Part shown: in pieces, positions 8,496 through 17,784 of the stretch
Layout of the letters: each line of letters opens with the position of its first letter
Position numbering within the stretch: position 1 is the first letter of the stretch
Assembly: GCF_006874475.1 (NCBI RefSeq)
Contig: NZ_VIRM01000002.1
Location: 62,001-126,000 of the forward strand
DNA from: Microbispora hainanensis
Lineage (GTDB): Bacteria; Actinomycetota; Actinomycetes; Streptosporangiales; Streptosporangiaceae
DNA: 64,000 nt
Direction of reading: 5' to 3'
Position numbers and translations under genes: made by a program
Notes under the pieces: generated by a model
Databases searched by the model: none
The model's input: only the letters and a program-made list of their open reading frames with translations
What the model was told of the DNA's origin: nothing

Positions 8496-10256
8496 ATGAC
8501 GGCGAGGATGGGGACGGCGAGGCTCGGTCCGGCAGAACGTACCGCCGCCCTGGCGCGGATGGAGGCGCAGGAACTCGACGTGGTCGTGATCGGCGGCGGC
8601 GTGGTCGGCGCCGGCGTCGCGCTCGACGCCGCGACCCGAGGGCTCTCGGTGGGCCTGGTCGAGGCGCGCGACTTCGCCTCCGGCACGTCGTCACGGTCGT
8701 CCAAACTCATCCACGGCGGGCTGCGCTATCTGGAGCAGCTCAACTTCGACCTCGTCAGGGAGGCCCTGCGGGAGCGGTCGCTGCTGCTCAAGCGGATCGC
8801 GCCGCACCTGGTCAAGCCGGTGCCGTTCCTGTATCCGCTCACGCACGCGGGCTGGGAGCGGCCGTACATCGGGGCGGGCCTCGTGCTCTACGACACGCTC
8901 GGGTTGTCCCCCGGCCTCACCCGGGGCGTGCCGGGGCACCGCCACCTGACCCGCCGCCAGGCGCTGCGGGTCGCCCCCTCGCTGCGCAGGTCGGCCTTCA
9001 CCGGCGCCGTGCAGTATTGGGACGCCCAGGTCGACGACGCCCGCTTCGTGATGACCACGCTGCGCACCGCCGCCACGTACGGCGCGCACGTCGCCTCGCG
9101 GGTGCAGGCGGTCGGCTTCCTGCGCGAGGGGGAGCGGGTCACCGGGGTGCGCGTGTGCGACCTGGAGACCGGCGCCGAGCTGGACGTGCGGGCCCGTCAG
9201 GTCGTCAACGCGACCGGCGTGTGGACCGACGACATCCAGCAGCTCGTCGGCGGTCGCGGGCAGATCCACGTGCGCGCGTCCAAGGGCATCCACCTCGTGG
9301 TGCCGCGCGACCGCATCCACTCGCTCAGCGGGCTCATCATGCGCACCGAGAAGTCGGTGCTGTTCGTCATCCCCTGGGGCCGGCACTGGATCATCGGGAC
9401 CACCGACACCCGCTGGAACCTCGACAAGGCCCACCCCGCCGCCTCGCGGGCGGACATCGACTATCTGCTCGACCGGGTCAACTCGGTGCTCTCGGTGCCC
9501 CTGACCAGGGACGACGTCGAGGGCGTGTACGCGGGGCTGCGTCCGCTGCTGGCCGGGGAGTCCGAGGAGACCTCCAAGCTCTCGCGTGAGCACGTCGTCA
9601 CCCACCCCGTGCCCGGCCTGGTCATGGTGGCCGGCGGCAAGTTCACGACATATCGGGTCATGGCGGCCGACGCCGTCGACGCGGTCGCGCACGGCCTCGA
9701 CCAGCGCGTGCCCAGGTCCTGCACCGACCAGGTGCCGCTCGCCGGCGCGGAGGGCTACCAGGCCCTGTGGAACTCCCGCCACCGCATGGCGCGCGCCTCC
9801 GGTCTGCACGTGGCCAGGATCGAGCACCTGCTGGAGAGGTACGGCTCGCTGATCGACGAGGTGCTGGCGCTCATCGAGGGCGACCCCTCGCTCGGGCGTC
9901 CTCTCGACGGCGCGGACGACTACCTGCGCGCGGAGATCGTGTACGCGGCGACGCACGAGGGCGCCCGGCACCTCAACGACGCGCTGACGCGGCGCACCCG
10001 CATCTCGATCGAGACCTTCCATCGGGGGACCGCGGTCGCCCAGGAGGCCGCCGAGCTCATGGCCGGCCCGCTCGGCTGGGACGCGGACCAGGTCATGCGC
10101 GAGGTCGAGTACTACACCAAGCGGGTCGAGGCGGAGCGGGCCTCCCAGGAGCAGGACACCGACCAGGAGGCCGACGCGATCCGCCTCGGCGCGCCGGAGA
10201 TCGTCCCCGTCGCGCCCCCGCGCGACCTCGCGGAGGCGCCGGGGAACGTCAGCTGA
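8496..10256 (+). CDS. glpD: Aerobic glycerol-3-phosphate dehydrogenase
   Basis: This 586-residue FAD enzyme oxidises glycerol 3-phosphate to dihydroxyacetone phosphate and passes electrons to the membrane quinone pool. The FAD-binding Rossmann motif VVIGGGVVGAGVALDAATRG lies at about 30-50, followed by the family signatures SGTSSRSSKLIHGGLRYLE and GGKFTTYRVMAADAVD, and a C-terminal helical cap domain. A good AAGGAG ribosome site precedes the ATG. No glpF or glpK is adjacent. The last 8 bp overlap the convergent lipoprotein gene. Confidence 0.96.
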   Translation: MTARMGTARLGPAERTAALARMEAQELDVVVIGGGVVGAGVALDAATRGLSVGLVEARDFASGTSSRSSKLIHGGLRYLEQLNFDLVREALRERSLLLKRIAPHLVKPVPFLYPLTHAGWERPYIGAGLVLYDTLGLSPGLTRGVPGHRHLTRRQALRVAPSLRRSAFTGAVQYWDAQVDDARFVMTTLRTAATYGAHVASRVQAVGFLREGERVTGVRVCDLETGAELDVRARQVVNATGVWTDDIQQLVGGRGQIHVRASKGIHLVVPRDRIHSLSGLIMRTEKSVLFVIPWGRHWIIGTTDTRWNLDKAHPAASRADIDYLLDRVNSVLSVPLTRDDVEGVYAGLRPLLAGESEETSKLSREHVVTHPVPGLVMVAGGKFTTYRVMAADAVDAVAHGLDQRVPRSCTDQVPLAGAEGYQALWNSRHRMARASGLHVARIEHLLERYGSLIDEVLALIEGDPSLGRPLDGADDYLRAEIVYAATHEGARHLNDALTRRTRISIETFHRGTAVAQEAAELMAGPLGWDADQVMREVEYYTKRVEAERASQEQDTDQEADAIRLGAPEIVPVAPPRDLAEAPGNVS

Positions 10257-12204
10257 ACGGGATCCACGCGCGGTCGGCCAGCGTGGCGGCGTCGCTGACC
10301 TTGAGGCCGGCGTCGGACACCGTCCACAGGTCGTCGCCGATGACCAGGGAACGGCGGATGCCCGGGTCGGCGGGGGCGAAGCCGCCCGTGGCCCCGGACC
10401 GCGGGTGGCTCACCACGCCCAGCGTGGTGATCTCCCGGTCGCCGACGCGGAGCGCGAGCGCCGCGCTGCCCGCGATCCCGCCGCCGGACCAGTTCTGGAG
10501 CGGCAGCACGGCCAGCCCGGTGGCGGGCCAATACAGGAAGGCGTGGGGATCCCACTCGGCCTCCGAGCCGGACTCCTTCTGGTGGAACCGCGACAGCACC
10601 GCGGGCGCGGCCGGGTCGGAGACGTCGAACAGCGAGATCTGCGTGCCGAGCGCGCGGCCCTCCTCGCTCGCCTCCTGGCCGACGCCGATGAGCCGCCCCT
10701 CGCCCGCCGGGTGGAGGTAGGCGGAAAAGCCGGTGATCTTCAGTTCGCCGGTGACCTTCGGCGCGGCCGGGTCGCGCAGGTCGAGCGTGTAGAGGGGATC
10801 GGTCTGGCGGAACGTCACCACGTAGCCGAGGCCGTCCATGAACCGCACCGAGTAGATCCGCTCGCCCCTGCCGAGGCCCGTCACCGAGCCGGTCTGGGCG
10901 AGCGTGCCGGCGTCGAGCACGTACACGCCGCTCTCGCTCGTGGCCCGGCGCGCACCGGGCACCTCGGCGCCGCTGGTCGTCGCCACCCGCAGGTGACGGT
11001 CGTACTCCGACAGGGAGTACTGGTTGAGCAGCCGTCCCGGCACCGATCCCGACGCGGCGTAGCGCGGGGCGCCGGGGGCCGAGACGTCGAAGCGGTGCAC
11101 CTCCGTGCGCTCGGGCGGCACCTTCGGCGTGGGCGCGGCGGCCGACGACTCGGGCAGCGGCACCACGTCGATCGGGCGGGCGTCCCACCAGCGGGGATTG
11201 CTGGTGACGTAGAGACTGCTTCCCGTGCCGTAGACGGTGTCGCCGTCGGCCGCGACCGCGATCGGCGTGAGCGAGCCGAACGGCGTGGCGGCGGCCAGGT
11301 CGATCGTGTGGATGGTCAGCATCGAGGTGCCGGTGAACTCGTCGGGGTGGCTGACCCGGTCGCAGCCGACCCGCTCGGTGCGCCGCGCGCCGTCCGACTC
11401 GACGTCGTACGACGGCAGCCACGCGTCGCCGGGAGCGGACAGCACGGCCTTGCGGTTGCCTTCGAGCAGGTCCTTCTCCGACGCGTCCGGCTTCGGGGGC
11501 GGGAAGGCGATCTCCGGCGTGGACCGGACGACGAGCCGCACGGTGGAGCCGGTCTGCCGGGCGTCGACGTGCTGCCCGTGCACGGTCATCGCGCCGAGGA
11601 CGCGCGGCTCGCCGGACAGGTCCACGAGCACGTATCTCGGGCCGCCGGGGCCGACCCGGGCCCGGTCCGCCGCCCCGAACGGGATGATCCCGCCGCCCTC
11701 GAACAGCACGAGCGCGCGGTCGCCGTCGACCAGCAGATCGGCCTGGGCCCACGACTGGTCCTCAGCGACGAGCCGCAGCGTCGCCGTGACCTTCCGGGTC
11801 GTCGCGTCCACGACGCGCAGCACGCCCCGGGTGACCGTGATCACTCGCTTGCCGTCGGTCTTGACCAGGTCGGGCTCGTCCACGCCCGCCTCGTGCGTGT
11901 TCGTGGTCGAGTGCGGCTGCTGCCCGTACTGCTGCTCGGGCGTCGCCCGCCTGGCCACGGCGGAGTCGTCGACCGCGTAGAGCATGTTCTCCGCGAAGCC
12001 CCATGACGTGACGTTCCGCGCGGCCGCCTGCCGCAGCCCCTCCGTCATCTCGTCGCAGCCGTTGTAGGCGACGAGCCGTACGCGTCCGGTCAGGTCGGCC
12101 GGGGCAGGCGGGAGATCCTGGGTCGTACGGCCCCCCGCGCAGCCCGTGGCTCCCATGCCCAGCAGCGCGGCGAGGATGACCGCCGTACGAATCGATGTCC
12201 TCAT
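10249..12204 (-). CDS. Secreted beta-propeller domain lipoprotein
   Basis: This 651-residue protein begins with a lipoprotein signal peptide (hydrophobic stretch, then ATGCAGG with the lipidated Cys near residue 22). It carries the conserved block of the actinobacterial and archaeal Beta_propel family (YNGCDEMTEGLRQAA; THEAGVDEPDLVKTDGKR). Blade-like repeats rich in IYSVRFMDGLGYVVTFR-type segments fill the rest. It should be anchored outside the membrane; the ligand or role is unknown. It is divergent from mtnA with only 50 bp between them. Confidence 0.88.
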   Translation of the reverse strand: MRTSIRTAVILAALLGMGATGCAGGRTTQDLPPAPADLTGRVRLVAYNGCDEMTEGLRQAAARNVTSWGFAENMLYAVDDSAVARRATPEQQYGQQPHSTTNTHEAGVDEPDLVKTDGKRVITVTRGVLRVVDATTRKVTATLRLVAEDQSWAQADLLVDGDRALVLFEGGGIIPFGAADRARVGPGGPRYVLVDLSGEPRVLGAMTVHGQHVDARQTGSTVRLVVRSTPEIAFPPPKPDASEKDLLEGNRKAVLSAPGDAWLPSYDVESDGARRTERVGCDRVSHPDEFTGTSMLTIHTIDLAAATPFGSLTPIAVAADGDTVYGTGSSLYVTSNPRWWDARPIDVVPLPESSAAAPTPKVPPERTEVHRFDVSAPGAPRYAASGSVPGRLLNQYSLSEYDRHLRVATTSGAEVPGARRATSESGVYVLDAGTLAQTGSVTGLGRGERIYSVRFMDGLGYVVTFRQTDPLYTLDLRDPAAPKVTGELKITGFSAYLHPAGEGRLIGVGQEASEEGRALGTQISLFDVSDPAAPAVLSRFHQKESGSEAEWDPHAFLYWPATGLAVLPLQNWSGGGIAGSAALALRVGDREITTLGVVSHPRSGATGGFAPADPGIRRSLVIGDDLWTVSDAGLKVSDAATLADRAWIPFS

Positions 12205-12254
12205 GCCCCCACGACGGATCGCCGCCTGGGGCGGTTCACGGGCAGGATGGTGAC

Positions 12255-13292
12255 ATGCCGGAGACAGACCCGTACGCCGAATACCCGGTCATCGCCTGGC
12301 GGGAGGGCGGCGTCGTCGCCATCGACCAGACGCTGCTGCCGGACGAGGTGCGACTGCTGAGGATCGACACCGTCGACGACCTCGTGGACGCCATCGTCCG
12401 CCTGGCCGTACGCGGCGCACCGGTGCTCGGCGCCGCAGGGGCGCTGGGCGTGGCCCTGGCGGCGCACCAGGCGCGGCGGTCGGGGTGGAGCGCCTCCCGG
12501 CTGGAGGCGGAGATCGGACGCATCAGGGACGCCCGCCCCACGGCGGTGAACCTCCGGGTCGGTGTGGAGGAGGTGATCCCGGCCCTGCCGGACGGGCCCG
12601 CGGCGGCGGAGCGCGCCGCCGTCGCCGTGGTGGACCGCATCGCGGCGGCGAACCGGCGGATCGGCGAACGCGGCGCCGACTTCCTGGTGGAGGCGTGCGG
12701 ACGCGGGCCCCTGCGCATCCACACGCACTGCAACACCGGCGCCCTGGCCTGCTTGGGGTGGGGCACCGCGCTCGGCGTCATCCGCTCGCTGCACGAAAGG
12801 GGCCTGCTCGACCAGGTCATCGTCGACGAGACCCGGCCTCTGCTCCAGGGATCGCGCCTCACCTCCTGGGAGCTGGACCTGCTGGGCATCGACTATCGGG
12901 TCGTCTGCGACGGCGCCGGGCCGTTCGCGCTGCAGCAGGGGCTGGCCGACGCGGTGGTCGTCGGCGCCGACCGCGTGGCCGCGAACGGCGACGTCGCCAA
13001 CAAGATCGGCACCTACGGTCTGGCCCTCGCGGCGGACCGGGCCGGCGTCCCGTTCGTCGTCGCCGCGCCCGAGTCGACCGTCGACCCGGCGACGGAGAAC
13101 GGCGCGTCCATCGTGGTGGAGCACCGCTCGGAGGAAGAGGTGACCCACTTCCGGGGGATGCGCGTCACCCCCGCCGGGGCCCGGGCGCTGAACTACGCCT
13201 TCGACGTCACTCCCGCCGACCTGGTCAGCGCGGTCGTGACGGAGGACCGCGTCTGGACGCCCCGCTCGCGGGACGCCGTCCCGCAGGCGTAA
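12255..13292 (+). CDS. mtnA: S-methyl-5-thioribose-1-phosphate isomerase
   Basis: This 345-residue enzyme of the eIF2B-related family converts methylthioribose-1-phosphate to methylthioribulose-1-phosphate in methionine salvage. Diagnostic segments are VRGAPVLGAAGALGVAL, HTHCNTGALACLGWGTALG with the catalytic cysteine, VDETRPLLQGSRLTSWEL, and GADRVAANGDVANKIGTY with the catalytic Asp. The ATG at 12255 is preferred over an in-frame upstream start that lacks family similarity. No other methionine-salvage gene is nearby. It ends 7 bp from the convergent XRE gene. Confidence 0.94.
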   Translation: MPETDPYAEYPVIAWREGGVVAIDQTLLPDEVRLLRIDTVDDLVDAIVRLAVRGAPVLGAAGALGVALAAHQARRSGWSASRLEAEIGRIRDARPTAVNLRVGVEEVIPALPDGPAAAERAAVAVVDRIAAANRRIGERGADFLVEACGRGPLRIHTHCNTGALACLGWGTALGVIRSLHERGLLDQVIVDETRPLLQGSRLTSWELDLLGIDYRVVCDGAGPFALQQGLADAVVVGADRVAANGDVANKIGTYGLALAADRAGVPFVVAAPESTVDPATENGASIVVEHRSEEEVTHFRGMRVTPAGARALNYAFDVTPADLVSAVVTEDRVWTPRSRDAVPQA

Positions 13293-13299
13293 CCGAACC

Positions 13300-13869
13300 C
13301 TATGGCGCCGCCGGATAGGTCATCACCACGACGGCGTCCACCTCGTCCTCGACGGACTCGTAGAAGTGCGCGACGTCCGCGGCGAACGTCACGAAGTCGC
13401 CGCTGTGCAGGACCACGGGACGCTCGACCGGGCCCAGCCGTACGGCACCGCGGAGCACGAGGATCCGCTCGATCGTGCCCTGGCTGTGGGGCGGGCTGTC
13501 GATACGCCGCCCGGCCCCGGTGAGGCGAAGCCGCCAGATCTCGCCGAGCCCACCGGCTCCCATCCGGTCGAGCAGCTCCTGCTTGCTGTCCTCCGGCCGG
13601 GGGGTGCCCCGGAGCAGCACCGGCGTCCGCGGCGCCGGGTCGGCCAGCAGGTCGCCCAGGGGCAGCCGGAGCGCGACGGCGATGGCCGAGATCGTCTCGA
13701 CGGTGGGGTTGCCCCGCCCGGCCTCGATCCCGGACAGGGTCGCCCTGCTCACTCCGGACAACCGTGCGAGCTCGGCCACGGACAGCCCCCGGAACTCCCG
13801 CAGCCGGCGCACCTGGGTGCCGATGGTCGTCCCGATGGCGTTCGCCGCCTCTGCCGCCTGTCCGTCCAT
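13300..13869 (-). CDS. XRE family regulator with C-terminal cupin domain
   Basis: This 189-residue protein has an XRE helix-turn-helix at about 18-72 (QVRRLREFRGLSVAELARLS; SGVSRATLSGIEAGRGNPT) and a small cupin barrel at about 110-185 (GTIERILVLRGAVRLG; VLHSGDFVTFAADVAHFYES). The class controls amino-acid, polyamine or drug-response genes, with the cupin sensing a small molecule. It begins one base after the YbaK-domain gene ends, so both share one promoter. The nested dyad at 14404-14440 is its likely operator. Confidence 0.92.
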   Translation of the reverse strand: MDGQAAEAANAIGTTIGTQVRRLREFRGLSVAELARLSGVSRATLSGIEAGRGNPTVETISAIAVALRLPLGDLLADPAPRTPVLLRGTPRPEDSKQELLDRMGAGGLGEIWRLRLTGAGRRIDSPPHSQGTIERILVLRGAVRLGPVERPVVLHSGDFVTFAADVAHFYESVEDEVDAVVVMTYPAAP

Positions 13870-13870
13870 C

Positions 13871-14365
13871 TCAGCTCGCCGGAGCGGCGATCGGCGCCAG
13901 CCGCGGCGAGCAGACGGCCATGTAGTCCTTCGCGCGCAACGCGATGGACCGGTCGAGCCGTGCCGCGTTGAAGAAGATCTCCTCCTTCTCCTGGATCGAG
14001 GGGTCCACGATGAGCTCCAGGTCGGGGTGGAAGGAGAAGGGGAGGATCGTGCCCGCCACGCTCCCCGCGAGACGCTCGGCGACGTCGGTGGAGGCGAACG
14101 CGGCGTACGTGCCGCCCAGCAGTGTCTTGAGGCCGTTCAGGTCGACGCGCGTGTCGCCCGGCACGACGGCGAGGACGTGCTTGGTGACCTTCTTGCCGAG
14201 CTTCACCATGACGACGATGCACTTCGCGGCGTCGGACACGTCGTTTCCGCGCATCGCGCTGACGATCTCGGTCCTTCCTTCCGGCGCGTGATCGATCAGC
14301 CGGTAGGCCGCCCCGTGCCGGTCGAGAAGCTCGATGAGCTTGTCGTAGGTCTCTTCGGATTCCAT
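13871..14365 (-). CDS. YbaK/EbsC-type aminoacyl-tRNA deacylase domain protein
   Basis: This 164-residue single-domain protein belongs to the YbaK/ProX group, which hydrolyses mischarged aminoacyl-tRNAs in trans. Family features are the conserved lysine in AAKCIVVMVKLGKK, VVPGDTRVDLNGLKTLLG, and the glycine-rich GSVAGTILPFSF loop. The substrate tRNA cannot be told from sequence. GAGAGGTG precedes the ATG at 14365; a GTG two codons upstream is also possible. It is first in an operon with the XRE-cupin regulator, an unusual partner for a tRNA-editing enzyme. Confidence 0.88.
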   Translation of the reverse strand: MESEETYDKLIELLDRHGAAYRLIDHAPEGRTEIVSAMRGNDVSDAAKCIVVMVKLGKKVTKHVLAVVPGDTRVDLNGLKTLLGGTYAAFASTDVAERLAGSVAGTILPFSFHPDLELIVDPSIQEKEEIFFNAARLDRSIALRAKDYMAVCSPRLAPIAAPAS

Positions 14366-14403
14366 GAACACCTCTCGGTCGCGGTTTACGTGATCGCTCG
14401 TGG

Positions 14404-14440
14404 TGTCAATTTACTGTACACATGTGTCGGCAAACTGACA
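14404..14440. promoter_or_regulatory. Nested 37-bp dyad over the YbaK/XRE promoter
   Basis: TGTCAATTT (14404-14412) and AAACTGACA (14432-14440) form an outer inverted repeat matching at 8 of 9 positions. The perfect palindrome ACACATGTGT (14418-14427) lies at its centre. On the minus strand GTGTCA and TACAGT, spaced 17 bp, form a plausible promoter covered by the dyad. Binding by the XRE-cupin protein would give autoregulation. Confidence 0.6.
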
Positions 14441-14513
14441 CGCCGCCGCGTCGGCGGCCACCGTCCATTACTTACCGGTAGCCACGGGTCAAGCTCCGGA
14501 ATATTCTTCCGTC

Positions 14514-16070
14514 ATGGGTGCCATGAATCGGACGCTCGACGCGGCCATGGTCGACCGGATCCTCACGCACGTCTCGTCCGAGGGCAAGACACGAGAGATC
14601 GTCGCGCCGTTCACCGGCGAGGTCCTGGCCGAGGTCCCGATCTCCACTCCTGAGGACGTCCGCGCGGCGTACGCCAGGGCGAGGGCGGCGCAGGAGGCCT
14701 GGGCGGCGCTGCCGGTCCGGGAGCGGACCGCGCCCTTCCTGCGGCTCCACGACGCGCTGCTCGACCGCCGCCAGGAGCTGCTCGACATCGTGCAGTGGGA
14801 GACCGGCAAGGCGCGGCGTCACGCGTACGAGGAAGTGGCGGACGTGGCGGGCTGCACGCTCTACTACGCGCGGCGGGCCCCCGGGCTGCTCGAGCCGCAG
14901 CGCAGGCAGGGCATCTTCCCGATCGCGACCCGCGCGGCCGAGCTGCGCCACCCCAAGGGCGTCGTCGCGGTGATCAGCCCGTGGAACTACCCGCTGGCCC
15001 TCGGCGTCACCGACGTGGTTCCCGCCCTGATCGCGGGCAACGCGGTCGTGCACAAGCCCGACACCCAGACCCCGCTGTCCACGCTGTGGACGATCGACCT
15101 GCTGGCCGAGCTGGGCATGCCGCGCGACGTCTGGCAGGTCGTGCTCGGCGATCCCGAGGACGTCGGCGACCCGCTGATCGACGACGCCGACTACGTCGCG
15201 TTCACCGGCTCGACGCGCGGCGGGCGCAGGATCGCCGAGGAGGCGGCCAAGCGGCTCATCGGCTGCTCCCTGGAGCTCGGCGGCAAGAACCCGATGATCG
15301 TGCTCGACGACGCCGACCTCGACGTGGCGGCCCAGGGCGCGATCCGGGCCTGCTTCACCAACGCGGGCCAGCTGTGCATCTCGATCGAACGCCTCTACGT
15401 GCACGAGGCGGTCGCCGACGCCTTCCGCGACCGGTTCGTCCGGGCTGTGAAGAACATGCGGATCGGCCCCGGTCTCGACTGGGACGTGCAGATGGGCTCG
15501 CTCACCTCGCAGCGGCAGCTCGACGGGGTGACGGCGCACGTCGAGGACGCCGTCGCCAAGGGCGCCACGGTGCTGACGGGCGGCAGGCCGCGCCCCGACC
15601 TCGGCCCGTTCTTCTACGAGCCGACCATCCTCGACGGCGTGGGCGAGGACATGGCCGTCTGCAGGGACGAGACGTTCGGGCCGGTCGTGTCGCTCTACCG
15701 CTTCAGCGACGAGGACGAGGCGGTCCACGCGGCCAACGACACCGCGTACGGGCTGAACGCCTCGATCTGGACCAGGGACGTCGCGCGGGGCCGTCGCCTC
15801 GCCGCCCGGATCAAGGCGGGCACCGTCAACATCAACGAGGGGTACGGCTCGGCGTACGCCTCCTACGACGCCCCGATGGGCGGGATGAAGTCGTCCGGGC
15901 TCGGCCGCCGGCACGGCACCGAGGGCCTGCTGAAATACACGGAGGTCCAGACGGTGGCCAGCCAGGCCACGTGGCTGGGCTTCGAGCCGATCCTCGGCAT
16001 GACCTACGACAAGTACGCCGACACGCTCGCGGGGCTGCTCAAGACGATGAAGCGGCTGCACCTCAAGTGA
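14514..16070 (+). CDS. Succinate-semialdehyde dehydrogenase (GabD2-like aldehyde dehydrogenase)
   Basis: This 518-residue aldehyde dehydrogenase has all catalytic elements: Asn in ISPWNYPLALGV, NAD-binding FTGSTRGGRRIAEEA, Glu in CSLELGGKNP, and Cys in NAGQLCISIERLY. Overall it resembles mycobacterial GabD2, which oxidises succinic semialdehyde to succinate, though other aldehydes remain possible. The ATG has no ribosome site but lies six bases after TATTCT, indicating a leaderless mRNA; a second ATG three codons on is less likely. The GMC oxidoreductase gene follows after 16 bp, so its product could be the source of the aldehyde substrate. Confidence 0.88.
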   Translation: MGAMNRTLDAAMVDRILTHVSSEGKTREIVAPFTGEVLAEVPISTPEDVRAAYARARAAQEAWAALPVRERTAPFLRLHDALLDRRQELLDIVQWETGKARRHAYEEVADVAGCTLYYARRAPGLLEPQRRQGIFPIATRAAELRHPKGVVAVISPWNYPLALGVTDVVPALIAGNAVVHKPDTQTPLSTLWTIDLLAELGMPRDVWQVVLGDPEDVGDPLIDDADYVAFTGSTRGGRRIAEEAAKRLIGCSLELGGKNPMIVLDDADLDVAAQGAIRACFTNAGQLCISIERLYVHEAVADAFRDRFVRAVKNMRIGPGLDWDVQMGSLTSQRQLDGVTAHVEDAVAKGATVLTGGRPRPDLGPFFYEPTILDGVGEDMAVCRDETFGPVVSLYRFSDEDEAVHAANDTAYGLNASIWTRDVARGRRLAARIKAGTVNINEGYGSAYASYDAPMGGMKSSGLGRRHGTEGLLKYTEVQTVASQATWLGFEPILGMTYDKYADTLAGLLKTMKRLHLK

Positions 16071-16086
16071 CAAGGAAGGCGGGGCG

Positions 16087-17784
16087 TTGGACTACGACGT
16101 CGCGGTGATCGGGTCGGGGTTCGGCGGGAGTGTGGCCGCGCTGCGGCTCACCGAGAAGGGCTACGCGGTCGGCGTCCTCGAAGCCGGCCGCCGGTTCGAC
16201 GAGAAGACCCTGCCGAAGACCTCCTGGCGGGCCAGGGACTTCCTGTTCGCACCCGCGCTCGGCCTGAAGGGCATCCAGCGCATCCACGTCCTGCGCGGCT
16301 CCAACGGCGTCATGGTGCTGGCCGGCGCGGGGGTGGGCGGCGGCTCGCTCGTCTACGCCAACACCCTCTATGAGCCGCTCGACCCGTTCTTCCGCGATCC
16401 CCAGTGGGCGCACATCACCGACTGGAAGACCGAACTCGCGCCTTATTACGACCAGGCCAGGCGGATGCTGGGGGTCGTGGACAACCCGACGGTGACCGCG
16501 GCCGACGAGGTGATGAAGAAGGTCGCCGAGCGGATGGGCGTCGGCCACACCTTCCGTCTCGCCCCTGTCGGGGTGTTCTTCGGCGAGCCCGGGGTGGAGG
16601 TCGACGACCCCTACTTCGGCGGCCTCGGGCCGCGCCGCCGCGGCTGCACGGAGTGCGGCGAGTGCATGACGGGCTGCCGCCACGGCGCCAAGAACATGCT
16701 GATCAAGAACTACCTCTACCTCGCGGAGAAGGCCGGGGCGAAGGTCCACCCGGAGACCACCGTCACCGGCGTGCGGCCGGTCGAGGGCGGCTACGAGATC
16801 ACGGTGAGGCGCACGGGGCCCTTCGGCCCGGCCCGCACGATGACCGCGCGCCAGGTCGTCTTCGCCGCGGGCACGTACGGCACGCAGCACCTGCTCCACC
16901 GGCTGAGGGCGACGACGCTGCCCCGGATCTCGCCCCGGCTCGGCGCGCTGACCAGGACGAACTCCGAGGCCCTGCTCGGCTTCGAGCGCCTCACCGGCAA
17001 GGGCGTCAAACTCAACCGGGGCGTGGCGATCACCTCCTCGATCCACCCGGACGCCGAGACGCACATCGAGCCGGTCCGCTATGGCGACGGCTCCAACGCC
17101 ATGGCACTGCTGCGCACGCTGCTCGTCGACGGGGGCGGGCGGGCGCCGCGCTGGCTGAAGTTCCTCGGCGCGGCCCTGCGGCGGCCCCACCTGCTGCCCC
17201 GGCTGTTCAACCACCGCAGGTGGTCGGAGCGCGCCGTCATCGCCCTCGTCATGCAGGCCAGGGACAACTCGATCACGCTCTCGCTCAAGGGCGGGAAGCT
17301 GCGGACGGGCCCGGGCCACGGCGAGCCGAACCCCACCTGGATCCCGGCCGGGCACGAGGCCGTCCGCATGGCGGCCGAGGAGATCGGCGGCCTGCCCGGC
17401 GGCTCCTGGCTCGACCTGTTCGACATCCCGGCGACCGCGCACTTCCTCGGCGGCTGCGCGATCGGCGACTCGCCGGAGACCGGGGTGATCGACCCCTACC
17501 ACCGCGTGTACGGCTATGAGGGCCTGCACATCGTGGACGGCTCGGCCGTGTCGGCCAACCTCGGGGTGAACCCCTCGCTCACGATCACCGCCCAGGCCGA
17601 GCGCGCGATGGCCCTGTGGCCCAACAAGGGCGAGCCGGACCCGCGCCCCGCCCTCGGCTCCGCGTACGTGAGGCTCCGGCCGGTCACGCCGGTGCGGCCG
17701 GTAGTCCCCGCGTCGGCGCCGGGCGCGCTGCGCCTGCCGATCGTGGAGATCACCCACGGGGACGCGGAGGGGCGCGCAGGTTAG
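16087..17784 (+). CDS. GMC family FAD oxidoreductase (ChoD-like)
   Basis: This 565-residue flavoenzyme starts with TTG after GGAAGG. The FAD-binding motif VIGSGFGGSVAALRLTEKG is at the N-terminus and the GMC C-terminal block HFLGGCAIGDSPETGVIDP, followed by GVNPSLTITAQAER, is intact. Around residues 180-200 four cysteines are spaced as in a ferredoxin-like CxxCxxCxxxC site, a mark of the mycobacterial ChoD subgroup. Cholesterol oxidase is the usual label, but substrates of this subgroup are poorly proven. Its position between guaB3 and guaA matches choD in mycobacteria. Confidence 0.87.
   Translation: MDYDVAVIGSGFGGSVAALRLTEKGYAVGVLEAGRRFDEKTLPKTSWRARDFLFAPALGLKGIQRIHVLRGSNGVMVLAGAGVGGGSLVYANTLYEPLDPFFRDPQWAHITDWKTELAPYYDQARRMLGVVDNPTVTAADEVMKKVAERMGVGHTFRLAPVGVFFGEPGVEVDDPYFGGLGPRRRGCTECGECMTGCRHGAKNMLIKNYLYLAEKAGAKVHPETTVTGVRPVEGGYEITVRRTGPFGPARTMTARQVVFAAGTYGTQHLLHRLRATTLPRISPRLGALTRTNSEALLGFERLTGKGVKLNRGVAITSSIHPDAETHIEPVRYGDGSNAMALLRTLLVDGGGRAPRWLKFLGAALRRPHLLPRLFNHRRWSERAVIALVMQARDNSITLSLKGGKLRTGPGHGEPNPTWIPAGHEAVRMAAEEIGGLPGGSWLDLFDIPATAHFLGGCAIGDSPETGVIDPYHRVYGYEGLHIVDGSAVSANLGVNPSLTITAQAERAMALWPNKGEPDPRPALGSAYVRLRPVTPVRPVVPASAPGALRLPIVEITHGDAEGRAG

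Noticed and set aside
8691..10022. Long minus-strand open frame opposite glpD
   Set aside because: It is a shadow of glpD with biased composition and no recognisable motif; the same holds for the long antisense frames over the glycosyltransferase genes and the PspC gene.
14473..14480. TACCGGTA palindrome upstream of the aldehyde dehydrogenase gene as a LacI operator
   Set aside because: It shares only the 8-bp core with the sites at 44315 and 44470; the flanking TGA/TCA arms are absent.
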